NCBI GenBank assembly: GCA_013115145.1
Contig: JAAPAO010000599.1
Span: 1-21,304 of the forward strand
DNA: 21,304 nucleotides
Reading direction: 5' to 3'
Source: Perkinsus chesapeaki
Lineage: Eukaryota; Perkinsozoa; Perkinsida; Perkinsidae
Positions within the stretch are counted from its first letter, which is position 1, and every line of letters starts with the position of its first letter. Below, piece by piece: positions 1-14,675 of the stretch. Below the pieces are notes generated by a model that was given only the letters and a program-made list of their open reading frames with translations, searched no databases and had not been told where the DNA came from. The translations under genes and the position numbers were made by a program.

Positions 1-405
1 TTGGAGCTCCGATTAGTGACCGTCTAGGATGTAAAAATACGATATATACAATGACAAATCTTTTCCGATAGGTCTCCTGAGGGCGTGCCCGGATTTGGAC
101 CGAGGACTTGCTAACCCCCAGTACCTACTGATCTGAAGGAATGCCGCCCCACAACCGAAGCATCCTTCTCGAACGTTGCGATGAACGTTAAAAAAGACGG
201 ATACACATTGTGCATACCAAATTGTCCCCGGAGGCGTCCGAACTTGAACCAAAGTAGTTACTATAAGCATAGAGGGGTTTCAGCTACGAAAAGTAAACTA
301 CTACTACACTGTATATACCATATATTTATGAAACTCGTGAAAAGTCAACAAAGATGTACCCCTAAAAATCTTGGAAACTTTCCAGATCATGTGGCTAGTT
401 CAACA
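1..405. other. Downstream flank of KMO, no gene recognised
   Basis: This stretch follows the stop codon of the minus-strand KMO gene. It has only short open frames (up to 104 codons), none with a recognisable motif, a run of plausible exons or a coherent amino-acid pattern. It probably holds the KMO 3' untranslated region and intergenic DNA. The end of another gene entering from outside the window cannot be excluded. Confidence 0.5.
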
Positions 406-2706
<2,301 letters not shown>

Positions 2707-3018
2707 GATGGACCAGCAATATGCAGCACAACAGCGAAAATGTGTGTCCAACGGCAGGCCCCAGATATAGTAACAACGCAACACGAACTACCACTGCAAA
2801 CTGCTGATGATCATAAAACGGTACATGAGTCATTGCACTGAAGCACAACGGTAAGAGTGTGGGCACCGTTGGAGCGTAGCGCCCACAGTGCCACGGTGTC
2901 ACACGCCCGTGACACCGTTCAATGACCGGTTTAATACGTTATAGGCAATAGGATAGTAGTGATCAACATTAACGGCACGACGAATACGACAGAAACGCTA
3001 ATTGGTGAGGAGAAGCGA
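2707..3018. other. Intergenic spacer between B56 and KMO
   Basis: This 312-bp gap separates two minus-strand genes, so it should hold the B56 3' end and the KMO promoter or leader. I see no coding exon. It contains a strong hairpin at 2893-2918. Several AG dinucleotides precede the KMO ATG and could serve as splice or spliced-leader acceptors, but sequence alone does not pick one. Confidence 0.6.
2893..2918. repeat. 10-bp perfect inverted repeat with 6-nt loop
   Basis: ACGGTGTCAC at 2893-2902 pairs perfectly with GTGACACCGT at 2909-2918 around the loop ACGCCC. A second, shorter pair (GTGGGC around 2857 and GCCCAC at 2881-2886) flanks it on the left, so the segment from about 2857 to 2918 could fold into two stacked hairpins. 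It lies between the B56 stop and the KMO start. A 3'-end signal, a regulatory site or a decayed transposon end are all possible. Confidence 0.6.
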
Positions 3019-5603
3019 TTATCCAGCCATTGCTTGGTCAACTTCGTTGGTCAACTGTTTTGGATCTCTTTCTTCATATGCCTTCTCGAGCAAGTTCCAT
3101 CTTGACCGCCGAAGCAGCTCACCATCATGTAGCCTGATTAATAACATAACAGAGCATTCAGCGATACCCTTCTAACCTAGAAGATTCCATCTGGTACGCC
3201 GCGCTGCAGGAGTCGAACAAAGGTGGATCTGCCTCCATGAGCAGCTTCAATACGTTACAGGTGAGTCCATGCACTGTACTGTTCCAGTGATTATTGGAAT
3301 TATGGTACCTGCTTTTGGGCAGCGCATCCCTTTGGCCTCCACATGGTGAATGCCACTTACAGAGGGCCCACGATGATAGGAAAGATCATCTTACGATTGT
3401 CATTGATGAGTCTGACTACTGAGTCGTTATTCCAGTAGAACAAGGCACGTTCAGCAACCTAATCAAAGTCTTGGTTACGTAGTACCAAGTCTTACACACT
3501 GACTACCTGGAAGTGTGGGCTTGTTATAGACTTGGCAACTCGTTGGAAAAGGCCAACTTTAATTTCGTCGAACTCTGGTGGCTGGGTGAGCTAAAACGGT
3601 AACAGTTGTAGTTCCCTATTCACCTACCACTGACAGTACCGTACATCAAGTATAGAGCGCAGAGGAAGCGCGGCGCTCGATGTGAGGAGGAGGAGCTACG
3701 AACTTCTCCACATTGAGGAAGCGATCACGAGGGACAAATTCCCATCCTTGGATGCCTCCCTGCTTACCTCTAGCAACTCCTCAATCTCCGTAAGAAACTG
3801 GACTTCTTTCGATGGGCTTACGACAGGCCAAAACCGTAGGAGACCTGTTTCGGCAAGATACGTTGTCGGTAATAGGCGACATTAGCACCTTTGATGACAG
3901 TCCCCGCCAGGCGGGAATCCTTCTCAACGTACTGTGCGACGCAATAAGACAGAGGTTGATAGAATGCATTCAGCGAGCGAGCCTGAATACAGGATGAGTG
4001 TTGAAATATCTGCCGCCCTTCATCTGTTAAGCTCTAAGATTCCCTCACCCATAAGGCACCTCCAACCCTGTGAGATTCAGTGAACTATTTGAATCTTGTG
4101 GAATCCCATCAAAATTGTCCTTACTCGCCAACGCACACATGCTTATATATTCCACCACATGGACGGAAGCTATAAGCTTCACTAGCCCCACAGTAATGAG
4201 ATGCACGCACTGCCAATGACCATGCCGGAGATGCCCGTATCTTACCGTGTGTAGGGGTATAAGACACTTCTCCAAGAAGAGCTTATGCTCCTCCTTTAAA
4301 GGTAAGGCAAAACCATTAATTATCGAACCCAATATCTCAAGCATTTCAGCCACACCGTTATGGCTGGCGGATTCGCTGATTATACGCAGGAGGAAGTGTT
4401 GAAGCGAGCGACGGATGAAAGCTCGCATGGCCATCATCTTGCCTAACAACACTTTCAACGCCAATTCCGTCCCTAGCAGCCCACCGTAAATACGATGCAG
4501 GATCGTCTTAAGGTAATCCCTCTCACGGCTGTCATCGGATTCAAATGTTGATAAAAACCTGACGAAGGTCTCTGGCGGTAAGCTCTTCTGAAGACTACTA
4601 CTTGACGATGAAAGCCTGATCCAAGTACTTCCTCAACGACCGGACATCCACTTCATTAGACACGATAAATCGGAAGAAAATTTCATACCTGGACGATCGA
4701 CAAAGGTGACTTCCTTAATACAGCGGATAGGTAGGTACTTACACTATTTGTAGGTGCGGCCATGACCGTTCGGGGACTGGCTCGTCCTCTTCCAGGTCGA
4801 AAACAGCCATTGGGTTTTGAGACCGTGGTGGTGGTAACTGAACGACGAAGATAAGTCCTGAATCGAATGTTTATCCTAGTGGTATCACAGCGCCCTTCTA
4901 TCCAAGAGACCGCACGTTCGAATCCTCCCCCTGTCCCCAGTATTACCGAGCGAAACATATTAGCCGTGGTCATTGCGACGACCTCTGCCGCAACGCTGTC
5001 GTCGTAACAGCTCCTGGCTTGATTGACATACCTTCCCGCTTCTGTGTGGCTTACTCTAGTTATTGAAAGGCTTACTCCAGTATATCCAAAAGCGCTTGAC
5101 GTTTAGCCTCCCTTTCACGGATGTATGGCATCTCGTTAGTGAAATCAAATACGATACGGCAGGTACGTAGCTTCAACCTCAAGACCAGCTGTTGGTCTGC
5201 GAACGGTGTTTCTGAGCAACAAACGAAGATGATAGAGTGGACAGTTTCCTTCTGAAACCGAGTAACACGGGGAGTTCATTCCGAAACAATCTGATTTCGT
5301 TATTCTTCGGAAACAATAATTTTACCGTTTTATATAAATTTCTCGACCTGGCTAAAAGCCCAGTTTTCGCGTTCGTGGATCTTACCTTGTAATAGTGGAA
5401 GTTCAGCGAATGGATTCCCCATATCTGTTGTATAGATAATAGGTCCCTCTGGTAGGTCCTCCGCCAATCTGTTCAGCATCTACCCGACAATACCATTACC
5501 ATCACCCCTCAAAGTAGCTTACCCTTTCCCTCGCCGTCAATGCACCGTTGATGAGCGAGGATTTGCCTTCGATAGTCGGCGAGTCGTCACTTGAAGAGGA
5601 CAT
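3019..5603 (-). CDS. PP2A regulatory subunit B' (B56 family), 14 exons, 482 aa
   Basis: Substrate-targeting subunit of the protein phosphatase 2A heterotrimer. Exons (minus): 5603-5523, 5479-5386, 5211-5076, 5031-4947, 4837-4743, 4688-4602, 4558-4485, 4442-4246, 3982-3889, 3844-3768, 3590-3507, 3458-3361, 3308-3177, 3133-3019. All 13 introns are GT-AG with matching phases. The HEAT-like B56 core is nearly complete: a VFDF block near 80, the acidic EEDEP / WPHLQIV segment (about 148-164), [14 protein letters not shown] (204-217), the diagnostic [18 protein letters not shown] (253-270), [16 protein letters not shown] across the exon 11/12 border, and an HWN block just after 401. K210, H214, R215 and Y217 match the conserved residues that line the LxxIxE-peptide pocket in this family. 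Both termini are short, so regulatory tails of some metazoan isoforms are absent. It diverges from the epimerase cluster over a 481-bp gap. Confidence 0.96.
4864..4937 (+). pseudogene. tRNA-like relic in a B56 intron, antisense to the host gene
   Basis: Inside B56 intron 4 (4838-4946), on the opposite strand, are an A-box-like segment at 4871-4882 (one mismatch to the usual pattern) and a perfect B-box at 4916-4924 (GTTCGAATC). Their spacing is what a tRNA needs. A 7-nt anticodon-type loop at 4898-4904 is flanked by a mostly paired stem. The acceptor and T stems pair poorly, so this is not a working tRNA. It may be a tRNA pseudogene or part of a tRNA-derived SINE. Confidence 0.35.
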
Positions 5604-6084
5604 GCTAGCAGTTGGCTTGCCTACATGATCTAAGTATCGAGCTGGTAGGGGCGTTAAGCAGTACTTTTAAAAGGGGAAGAGCTACTCATCCTGTCTCGAG
5701 ATACCCGTCGTTTAACGCTCTGGATTATATTCATAAACACTGTACGACCCCACTATGGGGGTTAAAAATGGTGGCTAATAATAACAGCAACTCAACGCAA
5801 CGCAAGGCGTTCATTGGTTGGCGAGAATGCGCTTTAATAAGTGGTTGAACACGACTCACTTCGCTCCGCCAACAAAAAGCTGCAATCTGAATCGCTTCGC
5901 TCCGTCTCGTAGATGATTTTCTGACACTCATCTGCAGCTTACTTGTGTCTACTAGCCTAAGCTCCGCTAGTGATAACTTATCATTCTCCCTTCATACCTG
6001 TGCAGAGGCCTCACTGTATCACTTGTATTACAATTATCATGCCCTTATCATTACAGGTTTCGTTGCTTTACTGTATTTTCTACC
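5604..6084. promoter_or_regulatory. Divergent intergenic region between B56 and epimerase 1
   Basis: Transcription must leave this 481-bp segment in both directions. No gene is recognised. Visible structure: a small hairpin CCCCA-CTA-TGGGG at 5748-5760, and a 10-bp direct repeat CTTCGCTCCG at 5859-5868 and 5895-5904, about 200 bp before the epimerase ATG. No TATA-type element can be named with confidence. An open frame starting at 5945 runs into the epimerase in another frame and is not considered real. Confidence 0.4.
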
Positions 6085-7195
6085 ATGGCTGTTTCTACAA
6101 GTTCTAAGGGCCGTGTCTTGTGCACTGGTGGCATGGGTTATATCGGATCTCATACCATCGTCCAGCTTCTCGCAGCCGGATACGAGGTAGGTCACTTTAA
6201 CTGTGTTTAATAGTTATAATGTCTCTTAGTGTGCGATTCTCGATAACCTTTCCAACTCCAACCCGATTGTCTTGGAGCGTCTGAAGACCATCACTGGTGT
6301 TGATGTCCCTTTCTTCAAGGCTGATATCACCGATGCCGAGGCCATGGAGAAGCTCTTCTCTACTGAGCATTTCGACTGTGTTATCCACTTCGCCGGTTTC
6401 AAGGCCGTCGGTGAGAGTGTTGAGAAGCCTTTGATGTATTACCACAATAACATTTCTGGCACCATCACTATGCTCGAGGCCATGATCAAGAACAACTGCA
6501 AGAGGATTGTCTTCTCCAGCAGCGCTACTGTGTACAAGCCGCAGGAGAGGCCTCTTGTTGAGACCGATGCCCTCGGCCCGATCAACCCCTATGGCCAGAC
6601 TAAGCTTATGGCCGAGCAGATCATGGAGGATGTCTGCGTTGCCGATAAGGACATGAAGGTTGAGCTTCTTCGTTACTTCAACCCTGTTGGTGCTCATCCT
6701 TCTGGTCTCATTGGTGAGTCTCCCAATGGCCGCCCTAACAATCTCATGCCCTATGTGCAGCAAGTTGCTGTTGGCCGTCGCCCTTGCGTCAACGTATTCG
6801 GTAACGATTACGATACTCGTGATGGAACTGGTGTCCGTGATTACATTCACGTTATGGATTTGGCCGATGCTCATGTAAAGGCTGTTACTTATCTTCTTCG
6901 TGATGATATCCACGGTGCCCATATCCACAATCTTGGTACTGGTCGTGGCGCTAGTGTGCTCGAGATGATCCACGGTCTCGAGGAGGCTTCCGGCAGAGAG
7001 ATCCCGTACAAGATCGTTGCCCGTCGTCCTGGTGATTTGGGTAGTGTTATCTGCAACCCAGCTCTTGCCAAGAAGGAACTCGGATGGGTTGCCACTCGTG
7101 ACATGAAGACCATCATGGAGGATTCATGGAGGTGGCAGAGCGAGAATCCCTACGGTTACGACGAGGCCCCTAAGGAAGAGGAGAAGGCTGAGTAG
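6085..7195 (+). CDS. galE: UDP-glucose 4-epimerase, copy 1 (2 exons, 355 aa)
   Basis: Interconverts UDP-glucose and UDP-galactose with bound NAD+ (Leloir pathway), supplying UDP-Gal for glycan synthesis; normally cytosolic. Exons 6085-6186 and 6230-7195, with a 43-nt GT-AG intron. Extended short-chain dehydrogenase fold: TGGMGYIG at residues 14-21 binds NAD; DNLSNS follows the first intron; the catalytic serine lies in FSSSATVY (S132), with Y155 and K159 in [24 protein letters not shown] block and a [20 protein letters not shown] block complete the substrate site. Length is slightly above the usual 338-348 because of a charged C-terminal tail. The start is the ATG giving a short leader before the Rossmann strand, matching copy 2. 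Codon choice is strongly biased (GCC, GAG, AAG, CTC), suggesting high expression. It differs from copy 2 by lacking three introns but shares a nearly identical 3' third. Confidence 0.97.
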
Positions 7196-7500
7196 ACTGT
7201 TCCCGGCCAATGCCTCCAGTTGTCGTCGAAGCAAGGCGCTTGATGGCGACAGCTCAGCGCTGATGCGCGTACTGTTATGTTAAGTTTCTTCTACGTGCTA
7301 GCTTTGTCCTTGAACATCGCTAGTACACCACCAGATGTCTCCATTCCATTTGGAGATGTTATGCATATTATCACAAACGCAATATTCTGTGAGTTGTGTT
7401 TTCACTAGTTGTGGGCGGAGGAGGGTTAGACTAGAGTTGCCATCGGTAAGCCAGCTCTTGCCAATGATGTGGTTGGGCAGTGACGAATATTGTTAGTATT
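7196..7500. other. Spacer between the two epimerase genes
   Basis: This 305-bp gap holds the 3' end of copy 1 and the upstream region of copy 2. I see no exon and no large repeat. The copy 1 and copy 2 flanks are not similar to each other, so the paralogous identity stops near the stop codons. Confidence 0.6.
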
Positions 7501-9112
<1,612 letters not shown>

Positions 9113-9270
9113 TGTGTGATGTCGAGTTATTCCATTCAGAGTCTCCAGAATCCATCTCACTCTCATGAACTGTTTTATCTATCTAGTCACCTCCTCAATG
9201 GCGGTAGTGAATAACGGAATAGTTGTTGAGTTCAGTACACTTACGTTCTGAGAGGGTTTGCTTTTTTATC

Positions 9271-12200
9271 ATGTCGACTGCAGTGAGTAGGAAACGGTCG
9301 TCGACAATAGCGGATAGCAGCAGTGCAGCAGCAGCACATAGTGCCCATAACTTACCAGGTGTTCATGCTAGAGGAGCAGGCAGTGCGGCAATGGGCCCAT
9401 CACCTGTGGCCGAGCTACACAATGCCGCTACAGTGGATGACCTATTCAGGTAGTGTTGGGTAGTGTTCAGGGTTTGATGGGGGGGCTGATAAGTGGTCGG
9501 GTAAGGTCTTCATCTTCGGGACGGATAACGTTATCAATCACTCTACCTTTGGCTGACCAAGAGCCAGGGCTCGTCGTATGAACGCTTTGTTTCTAGGAAC
9601 TACCCGCTGTCAACGGCCAGATCAGTGTTATCGTCCACTCGACTTCAAGTAGCAGAAAAAAGAGAGGAGCTGCGGCAAGTTACCGCAGAACATTATAGAG
9701 ATCTCATAACCTGCACGGACAATGTTAAGAAGATGCATTATGGCATAAGTCAGCTGCTGGAGGATACGGTACTCGACGGGAATACGTCGGCTTTCCACAT
9801 CTGGATTCATCATGAGGGGATTTCCTTGCATCGCTCGCTGTTGGTCAGACTCGTGTGGCGAATGAGAGACGACAGCTGACCACAACCTGCGAGACTGCGA
9901 GATATGACCTTCCAATGAATACCTTCAGCACAGGGCTCACTGTGGCTGTGAGTCCTGAGTTGGAGCTGGGCAGGGAGCTCAAACGACTGCTGGATATGAG
10001 TGAAGCTGTATGGCGAATGATGCATGATAGAGGATTCACTGCAGCTGCGAAGTAGTACTGGAGAGTGTCCGAACGCCGCCCAGCCTATGGTATCTTCTTG
10101 GGAAGCTGACTATGATGTCGTTAATAATCACGAGGTTTGGAAATCACAAGTAACCTGTTCTTACTGCAAATGAGGCCCGTGAAAAGACACCATGTCGGGA
10201 ATAATGCTGGACTGAATGTGTCCTTTCACCATTTGCCGGTGCGATCGTTATCGCGTAGCCTATGCCGCATGATTGTTGCTCTGGTAGCTGGCGCTGGGTA
10301 AAATCGCTCTTTCTGATCCCGCTAAAACCGCTTTTTAAAATCGCTCTGGTAGCGAAATTCTTCGTGGAATCTTCCCGACTTGTCGGATAATAGTTGGCTA
10401 AAGGTTTTGCCTCTCCATCAGATACTACCTCGTGGATCTCCCCAATCTGCAAGCACGGATAGCTTCACTGAAGGATAAATGTCCGGATACTAAACTGCCA
10501 GTAGCAGCCTTGTTAAAGCAACAGGCTAAGGCTGGTCAGGATGTCCCTAGCACAATAAAGCTCAGCTGCAAGCAGGTGAGGTGGTGGTAGCTGTTCTCTT
10601 GGAATCTATACTTTCCACTGGCACTTGTGAACGTAGACAGTCTGAAGCCGGAAAACGTTTTGATCTCGACAACTGGGTGTCCCCCAGTGGCTGGTGAAGG
10701 GCTTTAAGGTCGATATGTTCTGGCCATAACAGATCATATCATGTTTATTATCCTACTAGATTACGAACTAAGTTACTGTTATGGAGTGTCACTGTATAGT
10801 TCATACCGAGGTGCCGGAGCTGCAATGTCTCGGGACCAGGAACGGTCTGATGTATACTCGGTGCTCCTCCTTTGTCAGGCATTGGCTTCCCTAAATCTCA
10901 CTTTATCAGAGATGCAAGAATGCTGTGCAGTGCTGCTTTTGATGGAAGTCCCCGACGCGGCTGGGAAGATCTCAGATGATGCAATAGACCAGTTGCGGTC
11001 TGATTTTTTGGCCGCTAGAGAGTCCTTGATTTTCGGCAGTGCGCAGTCAGTGGAGGATCGAATGTGTGCTTTCGAGTCCACCTTGCGGATGGTTTCTTCG
11101 GGAAGCTGCGATTACCGGGCCATTGTCGAATGTGCCAAACGGAATGGCTTACCTATAGCGACCGACAATATTGAGGCGCGCGGGAAATTTATCATCGATG
11201 GTGACCGGAAAGCCAAGTGGAAGGATGCGGTTTTAGATGCAGCTGCGAAAGACGCGCGGAAATGTTCGGATTTGCGTAATCTCACGGTTCTGCGAAATCG
11301 ATTGCATGATCGATTGGAGGAATATCTTCGTTCCCTGGGCGATGAGCTGGCTGGCGTTAGCGATGTTAGTTTATGGCCTGAAGTTGACTCGGCTTTTCAA
11401 GCGGCTGGCTTGAGACTTCTTAAGGAGGGACTCCCAAAATCGGGGAAGATAACCGACCTTACCGAACACACAGTGGAATCTTTGGAATCTTCCGCGTGCG
11501 ATAGCCAGCTCTGGCAAGATCCTCGTACGGTGGTCATTGACGTTGTGGCGACGTGGCTATCTGAAAGATGCGATGCTCTTCTGAGTGCGGATCTCTCGGA
11601 CTTCAATATTGAGGACATCGGGGATGTGGCACTATACAGCAGTGCACTGCTCGGCTATACAGACTCCCCGTCGCTCTGTGCCCAGGACGATTTCTGTAGG
11701 ATACTCTCCTCAGTATCGACTGGCTCTGTTGTCAGTAAGAACTCCTCCATCACTTCTTTCGTGTGTCGCTCTGGTGATGCGGTAGGCAGCCAGATGGCTG
11801 CTGCTGTGTCGGGCTGTCAGCCACTGACCGGTAAAATGGAGAAGATATGCGAGAGGTCGACTCGAGCCTGGTGCAGTGGAGACTTGCTCGCGCACGTTCA
11901 TGAAGAGACACCCTATCAGACTGCGTGGAGGGTATCTTCTGCATTGCTTTCCGCTGGATCAGAGTCAACAGCTCGAGTGTTGTCGATTGTCAAAACTAAC
12001 GCTATTGAGAAGTACCCCGACAACAAGGACCTTCTACGGTATCTTGACGGCGGTCTGGATGATTCTAAAAGTGCTCTGTTATTTGTGCCGCTATCGAATA
12101 GAGGCGAATCCCGGGAGAGCAGCCCTGGAGAGCCGGCCCCGGTGGTGATCGACAGTGAGCCAGCATTTTCCCAGCAGTCCGTGCCTCGCTTTGCAACATT

Positions 12201-12405
12201 ACCGGTGGCTAGCGGGCGCACCCGTCTGAGTTCTATAGTTGCCACACCGAAAGCTGTCACTGGAACTACTGCTGTGAAGGGCGCAGAGGAGAAGTCTGGT
12301 GGAGCATCATCAATGCCGTATGACTTTGCCAGCTTCTTTTCGCAAGTAGGGTCGAATCTCAGCCACCTGAAGGTCAGCTACACCGAGGGTATCAGAAGAA
12401 CCTAG
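9271..12405 (+). CDS. COG1: Conserved oligomeric Golgi complex subunit 1 (6 exons, 780 aa)
   Basis: Subunit of the COG tether, which guides retrograde vesicles in the Golgi and so keeps glycosyltransferases in place; peripheral on Golgi membranes. Exons 9271-9449, 9597-9768, 9849-10051, 10422-10575, 10688-10716, 10800-12405. The first 45 residues are a low-complexity Ser/Ala leader. The Vps51/COG1-type N-terminal helix follows: VDDLFR, a basic coiled stretch with EKREELRQ, and HYRDLITCTDNVKKM (about 55-105), then LLDMSEAVWRMM and a RGFTAAAKYYL segment matching the W...FL.AA.LYL pattern of the family. The QW...FK.DI motif comes from the 29-nt exon 5, which is less certain. The large last exon encodes the helical C-terminal two thirds with a Pro/Ser-rich segment before the end. 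It is shorter than animal COG1 (about 980). Exons 4-5 rest on weak similarity, the rest is firm. Confidence 0.85.
10278..10353 (+). repeat. Short interleaved direct repeats in COG1 intron 3
   Basis: Within the 370-nt intron 10052-10421, GCTCTGGTAGC occurs at 10278-10288 and 10343-10353, and TAAAATCGCTCT at 10299-10310 and 10336-10347. The pattern suggests local duplication by slippage or a decayed insertion. No function is proposed. Confidence 0.5.
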
Positions 12406-12505
12406 GCATCACTGATTTCATTTCTGTATCATTTTTCTCACAACACTGCAGCATTGAGTTCGGCGCTGATGGCCAAGAACGTCGAGTTAGTTGGGTACCG
12501 CCGAA

Positions 12506-14228
<1,723 letters not shown>

Positions 14229-14248
14229 ATACAAGTATCATCTCTACG

Positions 14249-14675
14249 TTATCCTCTCTCACCTGATCCGTGTTCCAGTTATGTCAATTAACGGTCCCCT
14301 CCTACCGATAACGATGCGGAATATGTCATCGATTGTCGGGAACTTCTTCGGCGTAAAGAAATTTTCGGTCTCTATCGAGCTCTCTAGCGTTCTTGATGGA
14401 CCCTCCGCTGGAGCTGTTGTTGAACTAGAGGTGCTTTTCGACACCTACCTGCAACACCTTCTCGACATCCATTTGGAAGATAGTAGCTTCTACTTGGACG
14501 GGCGAATGAAATTTGAAGCATTTCCTCCATATTTGACATACATGCTGCGCCCGTCCCTACAAATCTCCTTTTCCCGCCAACCTGTGTAGGCGAACATGTC
14601 AGTGTATTCCAGCTCTGCTTGCACGTTGATTCCAGGTGTATCGCCGTTGATAGTTGACATGAATTTTCTTTTCAT
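14249..14675 (-). CDS. Candidate small gene, 4 exons, about 98 aa, unknown function
   Basis: Exons (minus) 14660-14582, 14544-14449, 14413-14306, 14262-14249; an in-frame ATG at 14675 would add five residues. Three tiny introns (37, 35, 43 nt) are all GT-AG and all in phase 1, with no stops. The joined protein has a coherent look: a polar start, the segments AELEYTDMF and MSNMEEMLQ, a Pro/Arg-rich middle, and an acidic-to-hydrophobic FPTIDDIFRIVI end. I recognise no family. The stop lies only 20 bp from the convergent CWC24 stop. The 5' end overlaps the signal-peptide start of the plus-strand gene at 14659. A competing plus-strand frame (14281-14589, 102 aa) covers the same DNA without introns; I favour the spliced minus model because of its phase pattern, but only moderately. 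Confidence 0.42.

Noticed and set aside
5945-6190. Plus-strand frame with a hydrophobic stretch upstream of epimerase copy 1
   Set aside because: It overlaps the epimerase start in another frame, has no ATG, and contains no recognisable domain.
6197-6973. A 258-codon minus-strand open frame across epimerase copy 1
   Set aside because: It is the antisense shadow of a codon-biased gene; a matching shadow appears over copy 2 at 8639-8899. The plus strand has all epimerase catalytic motifs.
10052-10421. Extra small COG1 exons inside this intron
   Set aside because: Phase-consistent pieces can be found near 10082-10134 and 10169-10240, but skipping them joins AAAK directly to YYLVDLPNL, which matches the family much better.
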